Below are positions 17,299 to 26,711 of a stretch of DNA of 64,000 bases, piece by piece. The notes under the pieces are model-generated. The model was given only the letters and a program-made list of their open reading frames with translations. It was not told the DNA's origin and made no database searches. How positions within the stretch are numbered: the stretch's first letter is position 1; the number at the start of each line of letters is the position of its first letter. The position numbers and the translations under genes are program-made. This DNA is from Bacillota bacterium (GTDB taxonomy: Bacteria; Bacillota_A; Clostridia; Lachnospirales; Lachnospiraceae), in assembly GCA_023443625.1 (NCBI GenBank), contig JAEZTQ010000070.1, positions 79,178 to 143,177 of the forward strand. The letters run 5' to 3'.

Positions 17299-18378
17299 CT
17301 AATTCTGCCTCTGTTTGGTTTCAGATTTTTTCACAACCTTACACCATAAGGCCTGTGCCATTAAGACTTCATATACTTTCTTTAGTAAGGAATTAGCGAG
17401 GATAAAGGTTAGAAGAATACTTCCTGCGAATACAAGAAAGCCGTAATACCGTGGACCTGCTTTAATCATAGCAAAAAAACCAGAATAAACAAGCCCATTA
17501 CGTACCCATATATGGGTCATATATATCTGCATTGTACGTTCTCCCAGCACAGAGAAGAATAATTTACATCTTGGTACTAAGAGCATCAGGGCTATAGATA
17601 AGAGAATTGCTGTCAGATACCAAATTCCTCTAATTAAAGCACCATAGGTGATATATCCCTTAAGGCTTTTACTATAAGACGAAGCACCATATATAATATT
17701 TAAGAATGGTTTGATTTTGTCCCGTCCCAGAACCAATACACCAAAGGTAATAAGATTAAATATTAAAGCAAGGAATCTTATTCTTAAATTAAGAATTTTA
17801 TCTAAACTTTCCTTGGGTAAACAAAAGCCAATAACAAAGAAAGGTAAGAAAACAAAGATTCTTGATAATGAAAATGTATTTCCTATATGACTTAGATAGC
17901 CAACAGCCAGTCCTAGCAGGAAGGATCCAGGGATCAAATAATAGGGTTTAATCTGTTCCAACAGGGGAACGAGGAGATACCATATAGATAGTGCCAGCAG
18001 ATACCAGGGTGCCGCACTATCCTTGAAAAGACTAAGATCAACCTTGCGGTCAAATATCATTGACAGTATCACATTTCCTATCTTAAAGACTAAGTACATC
18101 CAAAAAACTGACATGATTTTCTCTACTCGTAGCCTTCCCCCTGCATTCATCCTCTTAGCAAAGTAACCACTGACAAACACAAAGCAGGGCATATGAAAGA
18201 TATAAATAAAATACATTATATATTTTATCTCTTTGATATAGGTCAGCTTCATGGAAAAATGTCCAACTACAACTAAAATCATAAGGATAAATTTCAAATT
18301 ATCAAAATAATATTCTCGTCTTTTCATGGTTTGTTCTGTATAAACCTCTGGGTAATACCACTTCCTTATTAAATTCAT
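17299..18378 (-). CDS. Membrane acyltransferase (acyltransferase family 3)
   Basis: A 359-residue integral membrane protein with about ten hydrophobic segments. The N-terminal REYYFDNLKFILMILVVVGHF contains the catalytic-type histidine of acyltransferase-3 proteins, followed by IYIFHMPCFVFVSGYF. These enzymes O-acylate sugars of the cell wall or exported glycans. The neighbours (LacI regulator, gdpP) do not reveal the acceptor. I start at ATG 18376-18378 by analogy with the shared leader. The ATG at 18390 is only one base from GGAAGGG and would add four residues. Confidence 0.83.
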   Translation of the reverse strand: MNLIRKWYYPEVYTEQTMKRREYYFDNLKFILMILVVVGHFSMKLTYIKEIKYIMYFIYIFHMPCFVFVSGYFAKRMNAGGRLRVEKIMSVFWMYLVFKIGNVILSMIFDRKVDLSLFKDSAAPWYLLALSIWYLLVPLLEQIKPYYLIPGSFLLGLAVGYLSHIGNTFSLSRIFVFLPFFVIGFCLPKESLDKILNLRIRFLALIFNLITFGVLVLGRDKIKPFLNIIYGASSYSKSLKGYITYGALIRGIWYLTAILLSIALMLLVPRCKLFFSVLGERTMQIYMTHIWVRNGLVYSGFFAMIKAGPRYYGFLVFAGSILLTFILANSLLKKVYEVLMAQALWCKVVKKSETKQRQN

Positions 18379-18427
18379 ATAATTAACCATACCCTTCCAT
18401 AAAACTGCAACTTAAAGACGCAGGCAT
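18379..18427 (-). promoter_or_regulatory. Shared translation-initiation leader, copy C
   Basis: Reads ATGCCTGCG, a short loop, TTGCAG, a spacer, GGAAGGGTATGG, TTAATTAT, ATG. CTGC and GCAG can pair. It aligns closely with the leaders at 6850 and 38259. Confidence 0.45.
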
Positions 18428-18539
18428 GAATACACCACCTACTATTAAAAATAAAAGCCATATAGATCAAAGAAAATAATAGTATCTCACCACATCACTG
18501 CAAACTATAAGCTTATGTTATATGGTATTACTACTTTGA

Positions 18540-19556
18540 TTAATCTAGCTTTTTAACGGAGGCTCCCTTTTCAAGTTCTCCAGGTATTACAAAACGGTCA
18601 ATAATTGTAGTTTTCTGTTTTTCAATTAATTCAATTAATTTTTCGGCAGCTATGCGCCCCATTTTACTTGTGTCTTGATTAATGGTAACTAAAGGCGGAT
18701 TAATGTACTTTGCCAGCTTAATTCCATCATAACCTGTAACAGAGATATCCTCGGGTATCTTATACCCTTTGGCTTTAATTATATTAATACCTCCTATACT
18801 GGCAAAATCATCTGAAAACATAATACAAGTAGGGGGATCCTCTAAATCAAGTAACTCACTGGTTACTATTGAAGTCGCCTCTGTATTGCGATAGGGTACT
18901 TCCCGTATATATTCCTCCGGTATTGTAATTCCCAGTTCCTCTGTTGTCTTATAAAAGCTTGCCAAACGTGCTCTGCTTATGGAGAGATAACCTTCCCCAT
19001 GTATGAAGGCTATTTTTGTGTGACCACATTCATAGATATATTTGACCAGTTCTTCTACACCTCTTACATTATCAGAGAGTACTGCCATTCGGTCATTGAA
19101 TATATAATCTACAGTTACAATGGGAATTTCACTCTTTGCTAATTCCACTACCTCTGGATCGTCAAATTTTACGCAGGCTATTACCACACCATCCACTTGC
19201 ATGGATCTGCAACAATCCAAATATGACATCCTGTCTTTCCTATGCTTTCTCCCATTGATAAAGGTCATATCATATCCGTATTTCTCCACAGTGGTTTTAA
19301 AGGAGTCCAAAATAGATGCAAAATAATCATGGGTTAATCCACTATTAGCAGCATCCACAAATAATACACCTATATTATAACTTTTATTCATCTTTAAAGC
19401 CCTGGCCGAAGAGTTAGGGAAATATCCCATCTCATTGGCTGTTTGCTGTATAAGCTTTTTTGTTTTCTCTGATATATCTTTATGTCCATTCAATGCTTTA
19501 CTAACCGTTGCAACTGAAAATCCACATTTACTTGAGATATCCTTTAAAGAAACCAT
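18540..19556 (-). CDS. LacI-family transcriptional regulator
   Basis: A 338-residue repressor-type protein. The helix-turn-helix is at the N-terminus (VSLKDISSKCGFSVATVSKA), followed by the hinge helix (NSSARALKMNKSY) and a periplasmic-binding-like ligand domain (60-335, with IGVLFVDAANSG, MFSDDFASIGG and VTGYDGIKLA). Such proteins sense sugars or sugar phosphates. The target is not obvious, since no sugar gene is adjacent. The ATG at 19554-19556 is spaced 8 bases from GGAGGG; an upstream in-frame ATG lies ahead of that site. Confidence 0.92.
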   Translation of the reverse strand: MVSLKDISSKCGFSVATVSKALNGHKDISEKTKKLIQQTANEMGYFPNSSARALKMNKSYNIGVLFVDAANSGLTHDYFASILDSFKTTVEKYGYDMTFINGRKHRKDRMSYLDCCRSMQVDGVVIACVKFDDPEVVELAKSEIPIVTVDYIFNDRMAVLSDNVRGVEELVKYIYECGHTKIAFIHGEGYLSISRARLASFYKTTEELGITIPEEYIREVPYRNTEATSIVTSELLDLEDPPTCIMFSDDFASIGGINIIKAKGYKIPEDISVTGYDGIKLAKYINPPLVTINQDTSKMGRIAAEKLIELIEKQKTTIIDRFVIPGELEKGASVKKLD

Positions 19557-19875
19557 ATAGCTCCCTCCTAATAACATGTGAAATAATCTGACTATCGAGC
19601 ATAATCCTATGTATTTCTTTCATATATTTCATAAGTAAATATACGCTACAAATCTTCACAATGCAAGAAAGAATTACAAGAAGAAAGTGTCAGCTTGCTA
19701 ATACTTAGCCCCCAAGGGGATTGCGAAGGGAGTGCGCATCCTTAGGGAAGCTTTTTTAGCCAATAGGAAGTAATATCTCCTATTGACTAAAAAATCGACC
19801 TCCAATCGTTAGATTTTTAGTCTAACTTTTGGGGGTCGGTTCATCCGGTGTATGAGATGTGACATTTTTTATGAA
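19557..19875. other. Intergenic region of 319 bases
   Basis: Contains the terminator hairpin at 19752-19794, a second small stem on the ahpF side (GTTAGACTAAAAATCTAAC on the minus strand) and the putative promoter of the LacI gene. No gene seen. Confidence 0.55.
19752..19794. terminator. Terminator downstream of ahpF (CAATAGGA-type, copy 2)
   Basis: TTTTTTAG-C-CAATAGGA pairs with TCCTATTG-A-CTAAAAA around a short loop. It resembles the hairpin at 12203-12239 in stem and loop. Confidence 0.65.
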
Positions 19876-21402
19876 CTAATTTCTAATTAGATAATCAAAG
19901 GCTCCTAGAGCTGCACTTGCTCCTGATCCCATTGAAATGATAATTTGCTTATAAGCACTGTTAGTACAATCTCCCGCTGCAAATACTCCTGGTACATTGG
20001 TTGCATTATGGTTGTCAACAATGATTTCACCTAGAGGATTGCGTTCTACCGCCCCCTCTAACCAATCAGTATTAGGGACAAGTCCAATCTGTACAAATAC
20101 GCCCTGAAGCTCTATATGTTTTTCTTCTTGCGTATCTCTATCCACATAGGTAATGCCGTTAACCTTATCTGCACCGGTAATTTCCTTTGTTGCAACATTC
20201 TTTAAGACAGTTACATTAGGTAAGCTGTACAGACGTTGTTGTAGCAAAGCATCTGCTTTTAGCTCTGGTAAAAACTCTAGAACTGTTACATGACCAACAA
20301 TTCCTGCCAAGTCAATGGCTGCCTCAATACCAGAATTACCACCTCCGATAACCGCAACGTATTTTCCTTTAAATAAAGGACCATCACAGTGAGGACAATA
20401 AGCAACACCTTTATTTTTAAATTCTGCTTCTCCAGGCACTCCAATATTACGCCAGCGAGCACCGGTAGCTAGAATCACAGTTTTGCTCTTAAGAACTGCA
20501 CCACTTTCCAACTCAACTTCAATAAATTCCTTCTTCTCTATACGTTTGGCACGCTGTAAGCTAATTACATCCACATCATAGCTTTTTACATGTTCTTCTA
20601 AGCTTGCTGATAATTTAGGGCCTTCTGTATACTTAACCGTTATAAAGTTCTCAATACCCATGGTATCCATTACCTGACCACCAAAGCGTTCAACTAAAAT
20701 ACCTGTACGAATACCCTTACGTGCTGAGTAAATAGCTGCACTTGCACCAGCCGGGCCACCTCCGATTACTAAGGTATCAAAAGGCTCCTTATCCCCTAGT
20801 TCTGATGCCTCAGGAGCACTACCGATTTTAGCAAGAATTTCTTCCAAAGTCATCCGTCCACTATTAAAGAATTCTCCATTCAGGTAAACAGATGGTACAG
20901 CCATAATATCCTTACTCTCAACTTCTTCCTTGTAAGCTGCCCCGTCCACCATAGTATGGGTAATACCAGGATTTAGAATACTCATTAGGTTCAGCGCCTG
21001 AACTACTTCAGGACAATTATGACAGCTTAAGCTTATATAGGTCAAGAAATGATATTCACCTGTAAGCTGCTTTACCTGACTAATTAGCTTCTCTTCCACC
21101 TTAGGAGCTCTTCCGCTGACTTGCAAAAGAGCTAATACAAGGGAAGTAAACTCATGTCCAAGGGGCACTCCTGCAAAGGTTACTCCTGTATCTTCACCCA
21201 TACGATTTATGCTAAAGCTAGGTGTCCTTTCTAGTAGGGTATTCTCAACTTTAATCTTAGATGACATGGTAGCTATCTCTTCCACCAAGGCAGACATTTC
21301 CTGAGAAACACTGTCAGATCCAGCACTGAGTTTAATCAGCACATCATTCTCCATCAGTTTGAGATACTCTGCCAATTGATCTCTGATTTCCTTATCCAGC
21401 AT
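19876..21402 (-). CDS. ahpF: Alkyl hydroperoxide reductase subunit F
   Basis: A 508-residue flavoprotein disulfide reductase that passes NAD(P)H electrons to AhpC. The N-terminal tandem thioredoxin-fold domain (1-195) carries its active CxxC as SCHNCPEV. The thioredoxin-reductase-like part has the FAD motif LVIGGGPAGASAA, the redox pair YCPHCDG, the NAD(P) motif AVIGGGNSGIEAA and the terminal FAD motif GVFAAGDCT. All catalytic cysteines are present. The gene starts 12 bases after ahpC and is clearly co-transcribed. Together they detoxify peroxides in this anaerobe. Confidence 0.96.
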   Translation of the reverse strand: MLDKEIRDQLAEYLKLMENDVLIKLSAGSDSVSQEMSALVEEIATMSSKIKVENTLLERTPSFSINRMGEDTGVTFAGVPLGHEFTSLVLALLQVSGRAPKVEEKLISQVKQLTGEYHFLTYISLSCHNCPEVVQALNLMSILNPGITHTMVDGAAYKEEVESKDIMAVPSVYLNGEFFNSGRMTLEEILAKIGSAPEASELGDKEPFDTLVIGGGPAGASAAIYSARKGIRTGILVERFGGQVMDTMGIENFITVKYTEGPKLSASLEEHVKSYDVDVISLQRAKRIEKKEFIEVELESGAVLKSKTVILATGARWRNIGVPGEAEFKNKGVAYCPHCDGPLFKGKYVAVIGGGNSGIEAAIDLAGIVGHVTVLEFLPELKADALLQQRLYSLPNVTVLKNVATKEITGADKVNGITYVDRDTQEEKHIELQGVFVQIGLVPNTDWLEGAVERNPLGEIIVDNHNATNVPGVFAAGDCTNSAYKQIIISMGSGASAALGAFDYLIRN

Positions 21403-21414
21403 CTTCTACACTCC

Positions 21415-21978
21415 TTAAATCTTGCCTACAAGGTCAAGGCTTGGCTTTAATGTTGCAGCACCATCTTTCCATTTAGCAGGGCAAACTTCACCAGGATTAT
21501 TTCTTACGTACTGAGCAGCTTTAATCTTGTTCACAAGAATGCTTGCATCACGTCCAATATTACCTGCATTAATTTCTACAGACTGGATAACACCGTCTGG
21601 ATCGATGATAAAGGTACCACGATCTGCTAATCCAGACTCTTCAATTAGAACATCAAAGTTTCTAGAGATAACGTGAGATGGATCTCCAATCATGATATAT
21701 TTTAATTTACGAATAGTGTCTGAACTATCATGCCATGCTTTATGAGTAAAATGAGTATCCGTAGATACAGAATATACTTCCACGCCAAGACTCTTTAATG
21801 TCTCATAATTGTTCTGAAGATCTTCTAACTCAGTGGGGCAAACAAAGGTAAAGTCTGCTGGATAAAAGCATACTACACTCCATTTTCCTTTAAAGTTTGC
21901 CTCTGTAACCTCTAAAAACTTTCCATCCTGAAATGCCTGTGCTTTAAATGGCTGTACTTCTTTTCCTACTAATGACAT
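21415..21978 (-). CDS. ahpC: Peroxiredoxin AhpC
   Basis: A 187-residue typical 2-Cys peroxiredoxin. The peroxidatic cysteine is C47 in [11 protein letters not shown], and the resolving cysteine is in GEVCPAKWK near the C-terminus. [12 protein letters not shown] and other family signatures are intact. It reduces hydrogen peroxide and organic peroxides, and is recycled by AhpF, the next gene. An AGGAGG-like site precedes the ATG. The promoter at 22045-22073 has a dyad over the start region, suggesting peroxide-responsive control. Confidence 0.97.
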   Translation of the reverse strand: MSLVGKEVQPFKAQAFQDGKFLEVTEANFKGKWSVVCFYPADFTFVCPTELEDLQNNYETLKSLGVEVYSVSTDTHFTHKAWHDSSDTIRKLKYIMIGDPSHVISRNFDVLIEESGLADRGTFIIDPDGVIQSVEINAGNIGRDASILVNKIKAAQYVRNNPGEVCPAKWKDGAATLKPSLDLVGKI

Positions 21979-22012
21979 AATTTGTTTCCTCCTATAATAT
22001 ATTAATTTTTAT

Positions 22013-22036
22013 TAATAATGATAATAGTAATTATTA
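22013..22036. promoter_or_regulatory. A/T-rich dyad at the ahpC transcription start
   Basis: TAATAAT (22013-22019) and ATTATTA (22030-22036) flank a 10-base centre, just downstream of the ahpC -10 box. PerR boxes are A/T dyads in such places, but the half-site spacing differs from the 7-1-7 consensus, so the regulator is uncertain. Confidence 0.4.
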
Positions 22037-22044
22037 CTGATTAA

Positions 22045-22073
22045 ATATTACATGAATAAAACTCTTCTGTCAA
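22045..22073 (-). promoter_or_regulatory. Promoter of ahpC-ahpF
   Basis: Minus strand: a perfect -35 TTGACA (22068-22073), 17-base spacer and -10 TAATAT (22045-22050). Confidence 0.75.
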
Positions 22074-22509
22074 TAGCTTTTTAATAAAATTTTAAAATTT
22101 AATATCCATTTATATGTACCTATTATTAACTTACAACCTAGCTTCTTTTATAGTTATGAAACATAAACTTTGATTGAAGTCTCTTATAGATAGAAATTTT
22201 TAAAATATATTTCCATTTTAATGAAACTAATTCAGGGGGGAAATCGTCTATCTTTTATGGAAAATGTGTTCTTTAACATAAAAATTGGATACGCATCTTG
22301 CGCAAGGATGTATATGATTTCCCAATCCCTGGGGTTTATTCTACAAATTAAACAAATAACCATACAAATTATGTTATCAGTTCTTGATATAAATTATGTT
22401 ATCAGTACATTTGATACAAATTATGTATTCAGTTCTTATATTGTTTTCCTAAAACTTGTATGGTAATATATGTAATTATGTATATTTTAGAAAGTGAAAT
22501 GAGGTTACC
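22074..22509. other. Intergenic region between ahpC and the GtrA gene
   Basis: A/T-rich, with three imperfect direct repeats (22366-22441) and a small palindrome (CATCTTGCGCAAGGATG near 22292). An 81-codon frame exists here but lacks a proper ribosome site and family features. The promoter of the 22510 operon is expected here but was not pinned down. Confidence 0.5.
22366..22441. repeat. Three imperfect tandem direct repeats of about 25 bases
   Basis: Units at 22366-22390, 22391-22417 and 22418-22441 all begin AAATTATGT and contain TCAGT followed by a TTGATA-like end. They lie about 70-145 bases upstream of the GtrA-family gene and could be regulator sites. Confidence 0.6.
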
Positions 22510-22929
22510 ATGATAGAAAAATTAATTAAAAAGCACAAAAAAATAATCATATATGTGTTCTTTGGTGTATGCACTACGGGAGTAAATGCTGCTACTTATC
22601 TGATATGCTCAAGATGGATCCATATGAACACTCTGGGCAGTACTGTAACCGCTTGGCTAACTGCCGTATTATTTGCTTATCTTACCAATAGAAAATATGT
22701 ATTCGAAAGCAAGAACACTTCCTTTAAGGCAATTGCAATTGAAATCATATCCTTTATGGGATGCAGACTTGCTACGGGAGTAATTGATGTGGGTATCATG
22801 TATATTTTTGTAGATTTATTAAAATACAATGATTTTATGATAAAACTCTTATCCAATGTACTAGTAACTATAATTAATTATATAGCCAGCCGATTGATCA
22901 TTTTTAGAACACATAAGCTATCTAAATAA
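22510..22929 (+). CDS. GtrA-family membrane protein
   Basis: A 139-residue protein with four predicted membrane helices (IIIYVFFGVCTTGVNAATYL, TAWLTAVLFAYLTNRKYVF, a third near 85-108 and a C-terminal one). The GtrA signature NRKYVF is present. Family members are thought to flip undecaprenyl-phosphate-linked sugars across the membrane. It is the first of three genes with a YfhO-type and a CsbB-type protein, the combination known for glycosylating teichoic acids. The ribosome site GAGG is 7 bases before the ATG. Confidence 0.9.
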   Translation: MIEKLIKKHKKIIIYVFFGVCTTGVNAATYLICSRWIHMNTLGSTVTAWLTAVLFAYLTNRKYVFESKNTSFKAIAIEIISFMGCRLATGVIDVGIMYIFVDLLKYNDFMIKLLSNVLVTIINYIASRLIIFRTHKLSK

Positions 22930-22973
22930 AATTGCTAAGAGCTTATATCTATTTGGAGGCATTGACAAGAACA

Positions 22974-25661
22974 ATGAAAAAATTCACGCTTAAAAACACT
23001 TATTTAATATACACCTGCCTATTTGTTATATTACTACCTTTTGTTTTCTATCCATTTATATTAAAAGAGAAGTCCTTCGTCTGGTACGTGGATGGATTAG
23101 GTCAACACGTTCAAGTCCTTGGATATTATGGAGAATTATTAAAGGGGATTCTATCAGGAAAAGGATTTCCCATGGTAGATTTAAAATTAGGCCTTGGTTT
23201 TGATACTATTTCAACCATACATTATTACGCATTGGGAGATCCCCTTACCTTACTCTCTGTCTTTATTCATGAAGATAGTTTAGTCTTTGTTTATAATCTA
23301 CTTGTTTTAATTCGTTTCTACTTAATAGGTATTAGCTTCATCTGCTTTGCAAGGTATTGGAAGAAAGACGGGCATGGTGTTATTCTTGGTGCCCTTATCT
23401 ATGTGTTCTGTGGGTTTTCCTTCCTAATAGGTATTCGGCATCCCTATTTTTTAAATCCAATGATTTATCTTCCTTTATTGATTATGGGGGCAGAAGAAAT
23501 ACTCCGACGTAGGAAGCCTTATCTGATGGTTATTATGGTATTTATCAGTGCTATTAGTAATTTTTACTTTTTCTTTGATTTAACAATTATTCTTATTGCC
23601 TATATAATTTATCGCTATTTTTACCAATATCGCAAGTCTTATGAGAATGTAATGCTGGGATTATTAAATACAGGTTTACGTACCGGCGGTTACTATTTAC
23701 TAGGCCTTTTTATGTCTGCCTTTATATTATTGCCTGTTATCTATGCCTTTTCTCAAAATGGCAGACTTGATATAGGGCCAAAATTACTATCAGGTCTATT
23801 CACCTACAATCGGAGGTACTATATATCCTTCTTCTTAGGACTGTTAGCACCAGGTGTAAGTGTTGGTTCCTGGACTTATCTATCCTACTCCTCCGTTATC
23901 GTAGTTAATCTGGTTATATTGATATGTGATAAAAAATACCGCCAGCTTCGTTATGCCTTTCTATTCACACTTGCTGGTTTATTCATTCCAGCCTTTGGAT
24001 ATTTTATGAATGGCTTTGCCTACGGTGCTAATCGTTGGTGCTTCTTTATGAGTTTCATGATAGCCTTTATCTTTACAATGACCTATGATAAGTTCTTTGA
24101 CCTTGATAAAAAGGAAAAAACTTTATTATTTGTTTGGGTAATTCTATACGGTGTAATCGCTTACGCCTTTAGCACAAGACGTGTTAATAAAGCCGTGGCC
24201 ATAGTTCTATGCCTCCTCTTTATCCTGATTATCACCCTAGATCTTCCCTATGTTAGGAATTTAAAGTGGATTATGAGGTGGAAGGGGCTAAAGACCGCCC
24301 TACTCTATGGACTAGTGTTAGCAAGCTTAATATGCAATGGCAACATATATTATTCTCCTGATGTATACAATTATGTCAGCCGCTTTCTAACTTCTGATGC
24401 TGTGAATAAGTTAACCAGCCAGGGTGTTCTCACTCTCATACCTGAGATAGAAGATGATTCCATTTATCGTATTGATAGCTATGGAGATAAATCCTATAAC
24501 GAAGCTCTGACCGTAGGATATAACGATGTATCCGCCTATTATAGTCTAATGGATGCAAATGTCACTTCCTCATTGAATAAATTACAAGTCTTAAGCCAGA
24601 GGGCCGCCTATTGTTTTAATGATTTTGATCATAGAACAATTCTAAACACTTTAGCAAGTGTAAAATACTTTGCTACAACGGATAAAACTGCAGCGCCCTA
24701 TGGCTATAACCTTATTAAGGAAACAGTTAAGGATGAAAAAGCCAATTACTTATTTGAAAATGAGAATGCTCTACCCCTGGGGTATGTATATGACAGATAT
24801 CTCCTTAAAGAGGAGTATGATAAGCTAAGCGCATTAAAAAAACAGAATGCCATGCTGGATGCCATAATATTAGATGAGGCTACAGAGTATGGACAGTTGT
24901 CAACCACAGATTATGGGCTGAGTATAGATAAGTTAAAGGTTAAGATCCTGCCTGATGAAAATATAGTTCTGAGCAAAAATAGAATTTATGTTAAAAAAGC
25001 GGGTGCAAAATTATTCCTTGAGTTTTCGTCAAAACCAAATAGTGAAACCTACGTAAAATTTGATAATTTGATCTATATGAAAAAGGCCAATGCCTCTTCT
25101 AACATCTACGTGATGGGGGATGCAGGGCCCAAGAAAAGCTTTGTCGTTAAAACAAAGTATTATAATTCTTATTATGGTAAAAAAGATTATTTAGCCAATA
25201 TAGGATATAGCTCTACTGGTAAAACTCAAGCCGTGATTACTTTTACAAGTAAAGCCAAATATAGCTATAAAGGTATCTATGTATATAGTGTTGATATGAA
25301 TAATTACGCTGAACAAGTAAAGAATTTAAAATCTAGTTCCCTGGAAAATATTATACAGAAAAATAATAAGATTGAGGGCGATATTACTTTAAGCAAGGAG
25401 GGAATTATGGCCCTTAGCATCCCCTACAGTAAGGGATGGTGCGCCTATGTGGATGGTAAGGAGGCTAAGCTTCTTAAGGGTAATCTTATGTACATGGCCC
25501 TTCCCTTAGATAGGGGCAGTCATCATATACTGCTAAAATATGAAACACCTTACCTTCGAATTGGGTGCCTGGTGTCTCTAACCGCTCTAATCACTTTCAT
25601 TGGAATTGCTATTAAGCGTGAAAGGAACAGAGAAACCCTTCCTTCCATGATCTGTAATTAG
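22974..25661 (+). CDS. YfhO-family membrane glycosyltransferase
   Basis: An 895-residue polytopic membrane protein of the YfhO family (GT-C-like). The first half has about twelve hydrophobic segments and the loop signature SFVWYVDGLGQHVQ, a likely catalytic/metal-binding extracellular loop. The second half (about 460-860) is an extracellular domain, followed by a final membrane helix. In B. subtilis YfhO transfers GlcNAc from undecaprenyl-phosphate to lipoteichoic acid. I chose the ATG at 22974; GGAGG is 14 bases upstream, rather far, and a TTG at 22962 is too close to it. It follows the GtrA gene without a gap. Confidence 0.87.
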   Translation: MKKFTLKNTYLIYTCLFVILLPFVFYPFILKEKSFVWYVDGLGQHVQVLGYYGELLKGILSGKGFPMVDLKLGLGFDTISTIHYYALGDPLTLLSVFIHEDSLVFVYNLLVLIRFYLIGISFICFARYWKKDGHGVILGALIYVFCGFSFLIGIRHPYFLNPMIYLPLLIMGAEEILRRRKPYLMVIMVFISAISNFYFFFDLTIILIAYIIYRYFYQYRKSYENVMLGLLNTGLRTGGYYLLGLFMSAFILLPVIYAFSQNGRLDIGPKLLSGLFTYNRRYYISFFLGLLAPGVSVGSWTYLSYSSVIVVNLVILICDKKYRQLRYAFLFTLAGLFIPAFGYFMNGFAYGANRWCFFMSFMIAFIFTMTYDKFFDLDKKEKTLLFVWVILYGVIAYAFSTRRVNKAVAIVLCLLFILIITLDLPYVRNLKWIMRWKGLKTALLYGLVLASLICNGNIYYSPDVYNYVSRFLTSDAVNKLTSQGVLTLIPEIEDDSIYRIDSYGDKSYNEALTVGYNDVSAYYSLMDANVTSSLNKLQVLSQRAAYCFNDFDHRTILNTLASVKYFATTDKTAAPYGYNLIKETVKDEKANYLFENENALPLGYVYDRYLLKEEYDKLSALKKQNAMLDAIILDEATEYGQLSTTDYGLSIDKLKVKILPDENIVLSKNRIYVKKAGAKLFLEFSSKPNSETYVKFDNLIYMKKANASSNIYVMGDAGPKKSFVVKTKYYNSYYGKKDYLANIGYSSTGKTQAVITFTSKAKYSYKGIYVYSVDMNNYAEQVKNLKSSSLENIIQKNNKIEGDITLSKEGIMALSIPYSKGWCAYVDGKEAKLLKGNLMYMALPLDRGSHHILLKYETPYLRIGCLVSLTALITFIGIAIKRERNRETLPSMICN

Positions 25662-25700
25662 GTTAATCAGTTGAGGATACAATATAAGAGGAGTGAGCGT

Positions 25701-26627
25701 ATGGAATTATTATCTATTGTAGTACCCTGTTATAATGAAGAAGAAGTTTTGCCTATTTTATATGAGGAAATTGTTAAAGTTACTTCCAAAATGAAAAACA
25801 TAAAATTTGAATATATCTTTGTTAATGACGGTTCCAGCGATAACACCCTAGCGGGTATTAGAAGTCTAAAACAGAGAGATGAGGCTGTTCATTATATATC
25901 CTTCTCCAGAAATTTTGGTAAAGAAGCAGCCATCTTTGCTGGTCTTAAAAAGGCAAAGGGGGATTATGTGGTTCTAATGGATGCTGACCTTCAAGATCCA
26001 CCGGAGTTAATCGAGAAAATGCTTACCATGGTACAAGAAGAAGGCTATGATTGTGTAGCAACTAGAAGATATACAAGAAATGGGGAACCACCAATTAGGT
26101 CCTTCTTTGCCAGAATGTTCTATCGTCTAATAAATAAGCTATCTAAAACAGAAATTGTGGATGGAGCCAGGGATTTTCGCCTCATGAAAAGACAGATGGT
26201 GGATGCTATATTATCCATATCCGAAAACAACCGCTTTACCAAAGGAATCTTTGGCTGGGTTGGCTTTGATGTGAAATGGATTGAATATGAGAATGTTCAG
26301 CGTGCGGCAGGAACGACTAAATGGTCTTTTTGGAAACTATTTGTCTATTCCATTGATGGTATTGTGGCCTTTTCAACAACTCCATTGGCCTTTGCCTCCC
26401 TGTTTGGAATTTTATTTTGCCTTATTTCCATATTAATTATCTTTATAATTATACTAAAGACAGTAATATTCGGGGACCCCACTTCTGGATGGCCTTCCCT
26501 TGTTTGCATTATATTCCTCATAGCCGGCGTCCAGATGTTTAGTATCGGTATCCTGGGACAATACATAGCAAAAGCGTACTTAGAAACTAAAAAGCGCCCT
26601 ATTTTTATTGTAAAGGACGAAGAATAA
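25701..26627 (+). CDS. GT2 undecaprenyl-phosphate glycosyltransferase (CsbB/DPM1-like)
   Basis: A 308-residue family-2 glycosyltransferase. The catalytic domain is at 1-230, with SIVVPCYNEEEVLP, VNDGSSDNT, the DxD-like MDADLQDPPE and RDFRLMKRQMVDA. Two C-terminal membrane helices follow (235-265, 270-295). It would load a nucleotide sugar onto undecaprenyl phosphate, feeding the GtrA and YfhO proteins encoded upstream. The ATG at 25701 is 7 bases after AGAGGAG; an upstream TTG frame is ignored. The sugar, by analogy GlcNAc or glucose, cannot be told from sequence. Confidence 0.92.
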   Translation: MELLSIVVPCYNEEEVLPILYEEIVKVTSKMKNIKFEYIFVNDGSSDNTLAGIRSLKQRDEAVHYISFSRNFGKEAAIFAGLKKAKGDYVVLMDADLQDPPELIEKMLTMVQEEGYDCVATRRYTRNGEPPIRSFFARMFYRLINKLSKTEIVDGARDFRLMKRQMVDAILSISENNRFTKGIFGWVGFDVKWIEYENVQRAAGTTKWSFWKLFVYSIDGIVAFSTTPLAFASLFGILFCLISILIIFIIILKTVIFGDPTSGWPSLVCIIFLIAGVQMFSIGILGQYIAKAYLETKKRPIFIVKDEE

Positions 26628-26632
26628 TGACA

Positions 26633-26660
26633 AACCGGGCAAAACGAATTTTGCCCGGTT
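26633..26660 (+). terminator. Terminator of the glycosylation cassette
   Basis: AACCGGGCAAAA (26633-26644) pairs perfectly with TTTTGCCCGGTT (26649-26660), followed by TATTATTA. It is 5 bases after the stop codon. Confidence 0.88.
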
Positions 26661-26711
26661 TATTATTATCTTTTCATATTTGATCTCTTCCGAGCTGGGT
26701 ATCATAGGATA

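Noticed and set aside
22013..22036. PerR box at ahpC
   Set aside because: The dyad arms are separated by 10 bases, not the 7-1-7 arrangement of PerR sites; kept only as an unnamed dyad.
22366..22441. Possible CRISPR array
   Set aside because: Only three imperfect units with no unique spacers between them and no cas genes nearby.
22221..22466. 81-codon frame between ahpC and the GtrA gene
   Set aside because: Poor ribosome site, no family features, and its second half is the translated direct-repeat array.
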